Source: an uncultured Bacteroidales bacterium (GTDB lineage Bacteria; Bacteroidota; Bacteroidia; Bacteroidales; Paludibacteraceae). Taken from it: a stretch of DNA of 25,279 nucleotides. The DNA lies in contig CAMHEP010000006.1 of assembly GCA_946184195.1 (NCBI GenBank), positions 1 through 25,279 of the forward strand, in the 5' to 3' direction. The notes below the pieces were generated by a model. That model worked only from the letters and a program-made list of their open reading frames with translations. It did no database searches and was not told the DNA's origin. This document shows positions 13,636-21,721 of this stretch, one piece after another (positions within the stretch are counted from its first letter, which is position 1; each line of letters opens with the position of its first letter). The position numbers were made by a program, and so were the translations under genes.

Positions 13636-15576
13636 TTAATCTTTGAAGTTTTTTATTGTGTCCATCACCGATATCACGGCAGCCACACTGGGAGCATAAC
13701 TCATGCCTCCATGTCCTTTGTAGGGCGGGTTGCCATCGTATAGCTCGTTGAGCGTCCCGATACACAGGTTACCCATCTCCACCTCGAATCCGATGAGCAG
13801 CCGTTCCATGAAACTGCGACCGCTATGCTTGTATACATTCATATAAGCCCGAGCATAAGCGGCGATGGTGAATGGCCAAACCGGTCCGTTGTGGAAATTG
13901 CGGTCGCGCTCCAACTGTCCTCCCACGTAGTTGGGACGATAGTTGCCGCTCTTAGGCGACAGGGTACGCAGTCCGCGCGGTGTGAGCAGTTCCTTAGTAC
14001 AGATATCTACCACGGCTTTCTGCTGTTTTTTATCCAGCGGTGAATAGGGTAGTCCGGCTGCCCATATCTGGTTGGGACGCACCTCATGGTCTGTCCAGTT
14101 ATCCACCACATAGTCGTTGAGGTAGACCCCGTTCCAGAAGGTTTTGATGAATGCCTCGCGGGTAATCTCGGCTTGGTAATCCATAAGGTCGGCACCGGTC
14201 TCCTTACCCATGCAGCGCATCAACTCGGCTATGAATTTCAGGGCATTATACCATAGTGCGTTAATCTCTACCACATAACCGGTACGCGGTGTGATAGGCC
14301 AGCCGTTCTCCGTTGCGCTCATCCATGTGGCGGGACGTTGCGAGCCATCTACCCATATGAGTCCGTTCTGGTGAACGAAAGCGCGCGGGTGGAGTTGCTT
14401 ACGGTAATAATCGATCACTTTCATGCAGAGGTCACCGTATTTCTGAGCAGCCTCTTCCGTCGTATATTTGTGAGAATATTTTTGAATAGCGCGAATGAAC
14501 CATAATAGGGCATCCGGCTCGTCCATACCGGTTATCTTCACTTCGTCATAGCGTCCGTCGAGGAAAGCTTCCACTTCTCCCACAGCGGTCTCGTCCATGA
14601 TGGCTTTCCAGTATTCAGGACGGTCGATGTCGAGGGTGCAACTCGGTGTGGAGAAGAACTCCTCACGTGCCGAAGCGTGGAACCATGGATAACCTGCTAA
14701 CAGATAGCATTTGTCGCCCATACGTTTGTAGAACTGAGCGGCACTATTCTTGAGGCAGGCGAACATATCGTCACGACTGATACGACGACCCTCCTCCTTC
14801 TTCCATAGAGCTTTGAGTGTTTTAGTCTCTACGGGAGTGATGCCGGCGGCAAAGATGACGCTCTCACCCTTCTTCATGTTCACTTCAAAATAGCCGGGAA
14901 CCAGTAGATCCTCTTTGTATTCATAGCCGCGCTCCTGCTCTTTGGGATACTCAATGTCTTTATACCATGTCGGCTCGTGGTGATAGACGGGCTCTTTGGA
15001 GAACTGCATGTAGAGTGCTGGAAACTCAGGATACATCCTGTTGACGCGTCCGTTCTCGCAGTCGTCCATGTTGGCATTGGCCCGATTATTCTCGTGAGTC
15101 AGTGCGTTGACACTACGGAAGGCGAGGAACGGTTTGAAACGCAGCAGTGTCGGACTGCCTGACTCCACCAGCGTGTAACGTATCAGCACACGTGGTTCAT
15201 TGCTTTGTAGCATACGCTCTTTGGTCAGGATAACGGCACCTACGCGGTAGGTAGTCTTCGAGATAACAATACAATCAAACTCCCGGATGTACTTGTGTCC
15301 GTTCGGAGAATAATGGTTGTTGCCATACTTGTGCAGTCCCAGGTTGAACTCGGCACCATGTTGTATCACGGTCTCGTCCAATGAACTGAGTAGCACATAA
15401 TTGTCCTCACCAAGCTCAGGCAGTGGCATGACCAACTGTCCATGGTACTTGCGGGTGTTACAATCCACTAAGGTAGTAGAGTTGTACACTCCGGCACGGT
15501 TGGTACGGATCATCTCCTTGCTGAGGGAACGCTCCAAGTTAACCAACAGTGTCTTGTCGAAATTAAGGTAACTCAT
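13636..15576 (-). CDS. Glycogen debranching enzyme (amylo-alpha-1,6-glucosidase type)
   Basis: A 646-residue cytoplasmic enzyme of the bacterial/archaeal debranching family (GH133-like). Residues about 15-230 are the N-terminal beta-rich domain, with TRAGVYNSTTLVDCNTRKYHGQL near its start. Residues about 280-640 form the (alpha/alpha)6 barrel with WVDGSQRPATWMSA, RPNQIWA and the conserved ERDRNFHNGPVWPFTIAAYARAY segment, followed by GHGGMSYAPSVAA near the end. It removes alpha-1,6 branch glucose units so that phosphorylase can continue. It begins 27 nt after the mannose-1-phosphate guanylyltransferase stop and precedes the GT4 gene, consistent with one operon. Confidence 0.92.
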   Translation of the reverse strand: MSYLNFDKTLLVNLERSLSKEMIRTNRAGVYNSTTLVDCNTRKYHGQLVMPLPELGEDNYVLLSSLDETVIQHGAEFNLGLHKYGNNHYSPNGHKYIREFDCIVISKTTYRVGAVILTKERMLQSNEPRVLIRYTLVESGSPTLLRFKPFLAFRSVNALTHENNRANANMDDCENGRVNRMYPEFPALYMQFSKEPVYHHEPTWYKDIEYPKEQERGYEYKEDLLVPGYFEVNMKKGESVIFAAGITPVETKTLKALWKKEEGRRISRDDMFACLKNSAAQFYKRMGDKCYLLAGYPWFHASAREEFFSTPSCTLDIDRPEYWKAIMDETAVGEVEAFLDGRYDEVKITGMDEPDALLWFIRAIQKYSHKYTTEEAAQKYGDLCMKVIDYYRKQLHPRAFVHQNGLIWVDGSQRPATWMSATENGWPITPRTGYVVEINALWYNALKFIAELMRCMGKETGADLMDYQAEITREAFIKTFWNGVYLNDYVVDNWTDHEVRPNQIWAAGLPYSPLDKKQQKAVVDICTKELLTPRGLRTLSPKSGNYRPNYVGGQLERDRNFHNGPVWPFTIAAYARAYMNVYKHSGRSFMERLLIGFEVEMGNLCIGTLNELYDGNPPYKGHGGMSYAPSVAAVISVMDTIKNFKD

Positions 15577-15603
15577 AGGGTTGTGTTTAATTATGTATTG
15601 AAA

Positions 15604-16800
15604 TTAGTTAAATTGTCCGTTGAATTGGTGCTCCACTTCGGTCACATACTCCTTGATATGCTGTTCGTTCTCGCGCCGGCAGATAAGTAGCACCCGGTCC
15701 GATTCCGCTACAATCATGTCTTTTAATCCCTCAATGACAGCCAGTTTACCCTTCTCAAGTGTGACGATATTGCCTGAGGCATCATAGAAACGGCTGTCGC
15801 AGTGCAAACTCACGTTTTGTTGCTCATCCTTATCACTCAGCGAATAAAGTGAGCCCCATGTGCCAAGGTCGCTCCATCCGAAGTCAGAGGGCAACACATA
15901 GACATTTTGCGCTTTCTCCATCACCCCGTAATCAATACTGATATTCGGGCAGGTGGGGAACATATCTTGGATGAAATCTTCTTCCTTAACAGTACCCATG
16001 TATTTCTCACCGGCACTGAATTTGTCTGCCAATTCGGGTATGAAGTCCATGAAAGCATGACGTATGGCACGCAGATTCCAGAGGAAGATACCGCTGTTCC
16101 ACAGGAACTCGCCGCTCTTGAGGAATACCTTTGCCATCTCCAGATTGGGTTTCTCGGTGAAGGTCTTCACGGGGTAAATGTCTTCTTCATTCCCGGCTAT
16201 ACCTGTTCCGTGCTCAGCGTTATTGGCCATCTGTATGTATCCGTATCCTGTCTCGGGACGGGTGGGACGCATACCCAAGGTGAGAAGCACATCCTTGCTG
16301 CCTGTGAAGTCCAGACCTTTCTTCACGGTCTCAATAAAAGTGGCATTATCTAATATCAAGTGGTCACTCGGAGCTACGATGATATTTGCATTCAGTTCCT
16401 CGGCATCCCAGTTGATCCCATGTTCAAACTCCCATATGCCGTCTTTACTTAGCGCTTTACCACGTTTACCTGCCACTAAGCCTTTGATATGACTTACCGC
16501 GTAGGCAATACATGGTGCGGTATTCCTGCGGCAAGGTTCACAGAGTACTTGTGTCTGTTTGAGTCCGGGCACTTGCTCTAACACAAGTTCCTTGTATTGG
16601 ACATTTGTCACAATAAGCATATTCTCTACGGGCACAATGGGCAAGAAACGCTCCACTGTCATTTGCAGCAGACTCTTGCCTGTGCCGAAGAAATCCAGGA
16701 ACTGTTTCGGTTTAGCCTGACGGCTATACGGCCAAAAGCGACTACCTACGCCGCCTGCCATAATAACACAATAATTGTTTTCTCGTTCGATACTTTTCAT
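15604..16800 (-). CDS. manC: Mannose-1-phosphate guanylyltransferase
   Basis: A 398-residue nucleotidyltransferase making GDP-mannose from GTP and mannose-1-phosphate. The signature VIMAGGVGSRFWPYSRQAKP (12-31, then KQFL) is intact, as are PSDH (144-147), RPETGYGYI (181-189) and FTEKP (214-218). The C-terminal hexapeptide/isomerase domain of bifunctional ManC is absent, so it is the short single-function form. It is about 30-40 residues longer than usual because of an insert at about 108-137 (from VAGKRGKALSKDG through EFEHGINWDAEEL). It is the first gene after the leftward promoter at 16887, with an 80-nt leader. GDP-mannose serves surface glycans and fucose, so the link to the glycogen genes behind it is positional. 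Confidence 0.93.
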   Translation of the reverse strand: MKSIERENNYCVIMAGGVGSRFWPYSRQAKPKQFLDFFGTGKSLLQMTVERFLPIVPVENMLIVTNVQYKELVLEQVPGLKQTQVLCEPCRRNTAPCIAYAVSHIKGLVAGKRGKALSKDGIWEFEHGINWDAEELNANIIVAPSDHLILDNATFIETVKKGLDFTGSKDVLLTLGMRPTRPETGYGYIQMANNAEHGTGIAGNEEDIYPVKTFTEKPNLEMAKVFLKSGEFLWNSGIFLWNLRAIRHAFMDFIPELADKFSAGEKYMGTVKEEDFIQDMFPTCPNISIDYGVMEKAQNVYVLPSDFGWSDLGTWGSLYSLSDKDEQQNVSLHCDSRFYDASGNIVTLEKGKLAVIEGLKDMIVAESDRVLLICRRENEQHIKEYVTEVEHQFNGQFN

Positions 16801-16829
16801 GATGTTTTTGTTGTGTCTTTTGTGTTAAT

Positions 16830-16867
16830 CCTTATTATTAAGGTGTCTTTTTCGGCGCTTTAACGCC
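16830..16867 (-). promoter_or_regulatory. Two small hairpins in the manC leader
   Basis: CCTTA-TTAT-TAAGG (16830-16843) and GGCG-CTTTAA-CGCC (16854-16867) are short inverted repeats in the 80-nt untranslated leader between the leftward promoter and the manC ATG. Neither is followed by a T-run in the leftward direction. A regulatory role is speculative. Confidence 0.3.
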
Positions 16868-16886
16868 CAATTTCATATTTAGTGCG

Positions 16887-16918
16887 CAAAGGTACAAAAA
16901 TAATTGCATATACGCAAA
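16887..16918 (-). promoter_or_regulatory. Leftward promoter of the manC-glycogen operon
   Basis: On the minus strand TTTG (16915-16918), 20 nt and TACCTTTG (16887-16894) give a perfect Bacteroidota promoter with a start near 16880. It is the only consensus promoter found upstream of the nine leftward genes ending at 5409. Confidence 0.8.
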
Positions 16919-16975
16919 TGTTAAATAAAATATTATTTAAAAAGGCTCTTTTTTACGGGGATGAGGTGTTTGGGC

Positions 16976-17006
16976 TTTGGAATGTGATAATTTTTTTATA
17001 CCTTTG
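16976..17006 (+). promoter_or_regulatory. Rightward promoter of the gldD operon
   Basis: TTTG (16976-16979), 19 nt and TACCTTTG (16999-17006) predict a start near 17013. This leaves about 15 nt of leader before the ATG at 17028 and argues against any start codon upstream of 17013. Confidence 0.8.
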
Positions 17007-17027
17007 TCGTCGAATAGATTGCGAAAT

Positions 17028-17609
17028 ATGGGCTTTACCCGAACATATTGTCAAGTGTTTTGCGTGCTTCTTTCACTGCTTTTGGCGTCATGCGGTACGC
17101 GGTCGGTGCCACGCCCTTATGGTTACTACCGTATCACGATGCCGGATACTGTTTATATACCATTTCAAGCAGCGAATTACCCCTATACCTTTCTGTTGAA
17201 CAGCGCTGCGGAGGTACGCGAACATGAGGCTGATGGGGAGCATTATTGGATTGATATTCACTATCCTGCGCTCAATGCGGATATCCATTGTTCCTATAAG
17301 CCTGTACGCTCGGATTTACGCATGCTGACAGATGATGCTTTAGAGTTTGTCTATAAGCATACAACGGTGGCTTCAGCTATTCCGGAACGGGAGTTTACTA
17401 ATCCCTCGGCGCATGTTTATGGAGTACTCTTTACGTTGGAGGGGAATACGGCAACACCTTGCCAGTTTTTCCTAACGGATTCTATACATCATTTTTTTCG
17501 TGGTGCCGTGTATTGCCGATGCCGTCCTAATAGGGACTCACTGGCTCCCGTCTTTGATTATTTAAATCGAGATGTGGAGCGGCTTATCGAATCATTCCAA
17601 TGGAAGTGA
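17028..17609 (+). CDS. gldD: Gliding motility lipoprotein GldD homologue
   Basis: A 193-residue lipoprotein. Hydrophobic residues 8-20 end in a lipobox LASC with the lipidated Cys at 22. The mature part matches GldD: PYGYYRI, WIDIHYPALNADIHCSYKPV, IPEREFTNPSAHVYGVLF and FFLTDSIHHFFRGAVYCRCRPN, ending DVERLIESFQWK. The frame is open further up to a TTG at 16977, but that start lies inside the promoter; ATG 17028 gives the lipoprotein signal. In gliding Bacteroidota GldD is needed for motility with the type IX secretion system; homologues also occur in non-gliding Bacteroidales, where the role is unclear. The usual partner gldE is not next to it here. It overlaps the next gene by 10 nt. Confidence 0.9.
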   Translation: MGFTRTYCQVFCVLLSLLLASCGTRSVPRPYGYYRITMPDTVYIPFQAANYPYTFLLNSAAEVREHEADGEHYWIDIHYPALNADIHCSYKPVRSDLRMLTDDALEFVYKHTTVASAIPEREFTNPSAHVYGVLFTLEGNTATPCQFFLTDSIHHFFRGAVYCRCRPNRDSLAPVFDYLNRDVERLIESFQWK

Positions 17610-18361
17610 TTGATCGCATATTGACTTTACGCTTACAGCGCCATCAGTTAGCGTTGCTGCTTGATCCGGAGAAGTTTACCGACTCCTCGGCGTTGGATCA
17701 ATGGGTGCGTCGATTGACTGACGAACGTCTTTATCGGGAGGGTGTTTACATGGGGCCGGACTATCTCTTTGTCGGGGGAAGTACCGGGTCGCTCACGCAG
17801 ACTTTTGTATCGCAACTCAAACGGTGGCTACCCATTCCGGTAGTCCTCTTCCCGGGCAATACGACACAGTTTGCTCCCAATGCGGACGCGTTGCTCTTCC
17901 TTTCTGTTTTGTCATCGCGTCATCCGGACTTGCTGGTGGGAAATCATATTGCCATTGCGCGTCAGGTGAAAGCATCCGGTATAGAAACCATACCGATGGG
18001 CTACATTCTCATCGATGGCGGCTGTCCTACTTCGGTGGCAGAGGCTACTCATTCCTTGCCTCTTGCACAGGATGATGTGTCAGCGGTGGTGGATACGGCT
18101 GTGGCTGCAGAGTTATTGGGCAAGCAATTGGTATACTTGGAGGCAGGTAGCGGTGCACGAATACCTGTAGCAACGGAAATCATCGCTGCCGTGCGTCATG
18201 AACTGTCAATACCGCTTATCGTCGGAGGCGGTATACGTACTATACGGATGATGCAGGATGCCTACCATGCAGGCGCTGATATTGTGGTGATAGGTAATCA
18301 TTTTGAGCAACATCCCGACGAGATAATCGATTTTTGCCATGCCCGATTCACTTCATACTAA
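17600..18361 (+). CDS. Geranylgeranylglyceryl phosphate synthase-like protein (PcrB family)
   Basis: A 253-residue TIM-barrel prenyltransferase that attaches a polyprenyl chain from its diphosphate to sn-glycerol-1-phosphate. Visible features: LLDPEKFTD at 20-28 with the metal-site Asp, FVGGSTGS (57-64), LFPGNTTQFAPNADALLFLS (83-102), YLEAGSGA (179-186), and the phosphate-binding loops VGGGIRT (208-214) and VIGNHFE (230-236). These place it in the group II enzymes of Bacteroidota and archaea, not the shorter heptaprenyl enzymes of Bacillales; chain length is not proven. The start ATG lies inside the last codons of gldD (10-nt overlap), and the end overlaps tadA by 23 nt. The physiological role of such ether-lipid chemistry in Bacteroidota is poorly known. 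Confidence 0.9.
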   Translation: MEVIDRILTLRLQRHQLALLLDPEKFTDSSALDQWVRRLTDERLYREGVYMGPDYLFVGGSTGSLTQTFVSQLKRWLPIPVVLFPGNTTQFAPNADALLFLSVLSSRHPDLLVGNHIAIARQVKASGIETIPMGYILIDGGCPTSVAEATHSLPLAQDDVSAVVDTAVAAELLGKQLVYLEAGSGARIPVATEIIAAVRHELSIPLIVGGGIRTIRMMQDAYHAGADIVVIGNHFEQHPDEIIDFCHARFTSY

Positions 18362-18818
18362 CCTCTCTGATGATGAGCGTTATATGACGCTCGCTCTTGC
18401 TGAAGCCCATAAAGCTGCCTTGCGGGATGAGGTACCTGTAGGCTGCGTGATCGTATCCGACAATCAGATTATCGGGCGGGGACATAATCTCACAGAGGTG
18501 CTGGCGGATGTCACAGCGCATGCCGAGATGCAGGCATTGACTGCCGCTACGCAGACATTGGGGGGGAAGTACCTGACGGGATGCACGCTCTATGTGACGT
18601 TGGAACCTTGTGTCATGTGTGCCGGTGCTCTCGGTTGGGCACAGATAAGTCGTATTGTTTATGGGGCGGATGACCCCAAACGCGGCTATACCCTCTTCGC
18701 GCCGAAGGCCCTTCACCCTAAAACTACTGTCACGGCGGGCATCTTGGCTCACGAATGTCGACAACTCATACAATCGTATTTCCAAAATAAACGTACTACG
18801 TTATGTCCGAAACTATAA
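18339..18818 (+). CDS. tadA: tRNA adenosine(34) deaminase TadA
   Basis: A 159-residue zinc deaminase converting A34 to inosine in the wobble position of tRNA-Arg(ACG). The catalytic HAE is at 61-63, and the zinc-binding PCVMC at 90-94 (Cys91, Cys94). VPVGCVIV (32-39) and GHNLTE (48-53) follow the family. The start at 18339 lies within the pcrB-like gene; the next in-frame ATG (18384) would remove LSDDERY, which normally precedes the first helix, so the longer form is preferred. It overlaps the 7TM-HD gene by 16 nt. The C-terminal tail is slightly longer than in E. coli TadA. Confidence 0.93.
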   Translation: MPDSLHTNLSDDERYMTLALAEAHKAALRDEVPVGCVIVSDNQIIGRGHNLTEVLADVTAHAEMQALTAATQTLGGKYLTGCTLYVTLEPCVMCAGALGWAQISRIVYGADDPKRGYTLFAPKALHPKTTVTAGILAHECRQLIQSYFQNKRTTLCPKL

Positions 18819-20686
18819 AAAACATCCTCAAGATAGCAAGCGTCTTGCTCCTATTCGGCTTGATTCTTTATCTCTTTCCGAGTTATACCACTTCGTACCG
18901 TTACCATGTTGAGGTTGGTAAACCCTGGGGGTATGGTTTAATCACGGCAGATCGTGATTTCCCTATCTATAAGTCGGAGCAACAATTGGCAGACGAGCGA
19001 GCTGAACTGCTCAAGACTTTTGCACCGTGTTTCCGACCCGATTCAGGTATGCGCCGTGTGCCTGAGCCGGCAGTGGTGACCTATGCGGATTACGAGCGAT
19101 TGACGGAGGCCGGTATCACACGTATTTCGGTACTCACAGGACGTGTATCCACCCCCCTGCCTCTTGAACGGGTTTACACACCCAAATCAGCATATCTGGC
19201 GTTCTCTAAAGACTATGTGCCGAACTTGACTTATGACTCAATCACGTCTTCCCGACTCAAAGACAACCTGCTTTCACAAATAGCTCCTACACAAGGTATG
19301 GTGCAGGCAGGTGAGAAGATTATTGACCGAGGCGAGATTATCACCGAACGTGACTATCAGATATTGCAGTCGCATCGACGCTCCATGGAGGAACACCAGT
19401 TCTCTACTACACAACGGATAACACGTGCCGGTGGTACGGCAATCTTGGTGAGCCTCTTCCTTCTCCTATTTATATTGTATTTATACATATATCGTCGTGA
19501 TGTGCTGCAGAGCCTGTCTGCCTCATGGTTTTTCACCTTACTGGTAGCGATGATGGTGCTCGGTGCTTTTATCTGGATGCGTTTTTTGCACTGGTCTGTT
19601 TATCTGTTGCCTTTTGCATGGGTACCGGTGTTGGTGCGTATCTTCTACGATTCGCGTACTGCTTTATTCCTCCATATGGTGGTGGTCTTTATTGTGGCAC
19701 TTGCCATGCCGACACCGTATGAGTTCCTCATCATTCAGATGGTGGGAGGTATAGCCGCCGTGCTTTCGTTGACAGACCTTACCAAAAGGGCACAACTGGT
19801 CCATACGGCGACGTGGATATTCTTAGCCTATTCGTTGACTTATACGGCGGTCATCCTGCATGGTACGGGCGATGTAGCGTCACTCAATTGGCACTTTTAT
19901 GCTTATTTCTTGGTCAATGGTGTGCTGGTGGTGTGTGCCTACGGACTTATTTATCTCTTTGAACGCACGTTTGGGCTGTTATCGTCTATCACACTGGTCG
20001 AGCTGAGTGACATCAACTCCGACCTATTACACGACTTGGCAGAGCATGCTCCCGGTACTTTCCAACACTCAATGCAGGTGTCGTCATTGGCTACCGAAGC
20101 AGCTAAAGCTATTGGTGCAAACGCAATCTTAGTGCGTACGGCTGCACTCTATCACGACATAGGCAAACTGCTTCATCCGGAGTTCTTTACCGAGAATCAA
20201 GATACAGTTAATCCGCTTGCATCACTGCCGCCTAAACAAGCTGCAGCACTCATTATCAATCATGTGGAGGATGGTGTGCACTTGGCAGAGAAACATCATC
20301 TGCCCCCGATGGTGTCGCATTTTATTCGCACCCACCACGGTACGTCCATGGCTCGATATTTCTATAATACCGCCATCAATAACGGTGAAAAAGTAAATCC
20401 TAAAGATTTTCAATATCCCGGTCCCAAACCGTCCACGCGCGAAGGAGCCATACTCATGATGGCAGATGCCGTGGAGGCGCGTTCACACTCGTTGACCGAT
20501 TATACTCCTCAGACATTGGCGGAGTCGGTTGACAAGATGATTGATGCGCAGATAGCGGATGGGCAGTTTGCCGATACGCCGCTTTCGTTCCGTGATATAG
20601 AAACGGTACGTGCAGTCTTCAAACAACGTTTGGCGACTATATATCATCACCGTATTCAGTACCCTGAAGTCAAGAAGCAAGAATGA
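18803..20686 (+). CDS. 7TM-HD family c-di-AMP phosphodiesterase (PgpH-like)
   Basis: A 627-residue membrane protein. One N-terminal helix (about 10-26) is followed by an extracytoplasmic domain of the 7TMR-HDED type (about 30-205). Seven hydrophobic segments follow between about 210 and 395. The cytoplasmic HD domain (about 400-620) has His422 (FQHSMQ), the His451-Asp452 pair in YHDIGK, His487 (IINHVEDG), His511-His512 in RTHHGTS and Asp555 (MADAVEA), the metal-binding set expected of an active enzyme. In Firmicutes, PgpH proteins of this build hydrolyse c-di-AMP; activity here is inferred from family. The extracytoplasmic part is somewhat shorter than in Listeria PgpH. It overlaps tadA by 16 nt and dusB by 4 (ATGA). 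Confidence 0.9.
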   Translation: MSETIKNILKIASVLLLFGLILYLFPSYTTSYRYHVEVGKPWGYGLITADRDFPIYKSEQQLADERAELLKTFAPCFRPDSGMRRVPEPAVVTYADYERLTEAGITRISVLTGRVSTPLPLERVYTPKSAYLAFSKDYVPNLTYDSITSSRLKDNLLSQIAPTQGMVQAGEKIIDRGEIITERDYQILQSHRRSMEEHQFSTTQRITRAGGTAILVSLFLLLFILYLYIYRRDVLQSLSASWFFTLLVAMMVLGAFIWMRFLHWSVYLLPFAWVPVLVRIFYDSRTALFLHMVVVFIVALAMPTPYEFLIIQMVGGIAAVLSLTDLTKRAQLVHTATWIFLAYSLTYTAVILHGTGDVASLNWHFYAYFLVNGVLVVCAYGLIYLFERTFGLLSSITLVELSDINSDLLHDLAEHAPGTFQHSMQVSSLATEAAKAIGANAILVRTAALYHDIGKLLHPEFFTENQDTVNPLASLPPKQAAALIINHVEDGVHLAEKHHLPPMVSHFIRTHHGTSMARYFYNTAINNGEKVNPKDFQYPGPKPSTREGAILMMADAVEARSHSLTDYTPQTLAESVDKMIDAQIADGQFADTPLSFRDIETVRAVFKQRLATIYHHRIQYPEVKKQE

Positions 20687-21696
20687 GTACATTGCATTCC
20701 ATATACCTTGCTCCTATGGAGGATGTCACCGACCCTGCGTTTCGCCTTCTGTGCAAGCGCTTTGGTGCCGATCGTGTCTATACCGAGTTTGTCAATGCGG
20801 ATGCTTTGGTGCGAGATGTAGCGTCTACAACCCGCAAACTGCAGATATCTGATGCCGAACGACCGGTGGCTATCCAGATTTATGGTCGAGACCCTCAGTC
20901 CATGTCAGATGCCGCTCGTATAGTAGCTCAAGCTAAACCGGATTTCTTGGACATCAATTTCGGCTGTCCCGTGAAGAAGGTGGCAGGCAAGGGGGCAGGA
21001 GCCGGACTGCTACGTGAGCCGGACAAGATGCTCGCTATCACACGGGCTGTGGTAGACGCCGTTTCAATCCCGGTGACGGTGAAAACACGTCTCGGCTGGG
21101 ATGACTCCTCTCTTCACCCCTCCTCTATGACTTCCCGTCCTTTCATCGTTGACATGGCAGAGGCTTTGCAGGACTGCGGCATCGCAGAATTGGCTATTCA
21201 TGGTCGTACTCGTTCCCAGATGTATCGGGGAGAAGCCGATTGGACACTCATCGGCGAGGTGAAGAATAACCCGCGTATGCATATCCCTATCATCGGAAAT
21301 GGTGATATCACTACGCCGGAACAGGCACGACTCGCCTTCGACCGCTATGGAGTGGATGCTATCATGATTGGACGAGCTACCTTCGGATGCCCGTGGCTCT
21401 TTGCCGAGATGAAGGAGGCGTTATCTTCCCCTGAGGCTATATCATTCTCTTTTCCCCACACGATGGCGGAGAAAGTGGCTGTCCTCAAGGAGCATGTCGA
21501 TGCCTCCATCGCTTGGATAGGAGACGAACGAAAAGGTATCGTCCATTCGCGTAGACACTTTGCCGCATCACCGGTCTTTAAGGGCCTTTATGATTTCCGC
21601 TCCACACGTATCGCACTTCTCCGTGCCGAGTCTCGCGATGAAGTGTTCGCTATCATGGATGACATAGTCGAACGATATAGCTCTACTTGCCTATAA
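20683..21696 (+). CDS. dusB: tRNA-dihydrouridine synthase, DusB type
   Basis: A 337-residue FMN-dependent enzyme reducing uridines in the tRNA D-loop. The start IYLAPMEDVTDPAFR (7-21) is the FMN-binding N-terminus. NFGCPVKKVAGKGAGAGLL has the catalytic Cys95. Later come VTVKTRLGWD, AIHGRTRSQMYRGEADW, IIGNGDI and MIGRATFGCPWLF, in the DusB order. A short serine-rich insert (DDSSLHPSSMTSRP) sits after the GW motif. The start overlaps the 7TM-HD stop by four bases. It is the last gene of the rightward operon and is convergent with the flavodoxin-family gene 25 nt away; no hairpin terminator is seen in that gap. Confidence 0.95.
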   Translation: MSTLHSIYLAPMEDVTDPAFRLLCKRFGADRVYTEFVNADALVRDVASTTRKLQISDAERPVAIQIYGRDPQSMSDAARIVAQAKPDFLDINFGCPVKKVAGKGAGAGLLREPDKMLAITRAVVDAVSIPVTVKTRLGWDDSSLHPSSMTSRPFIVDMAEALQDCGIAELAIHGRTRSQMYRGEADWTLIGEVKNNPRMHIPIIGNGDITTPEQARLAFDRYGVDAIMIGRATFGCPWLFAEMKEALSSPEAISFSFPHTMAEKVAVLKEHVDASIAWIGDERKGIVHSRRHFAASPVFKGLYDFRSTRIALLRAESRDEVFAIMDDIVERYSSTCL

Positions 21697-21721
21697 ACGC
21701 TCGGCTTTCCCTATCCCCCTG

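Noticed and set aside
16977..17027. Extended gldD start at a TTG codon
   Set aside because: It lies inside the consensus promoter and would bury the lipoprotein signal peptide.
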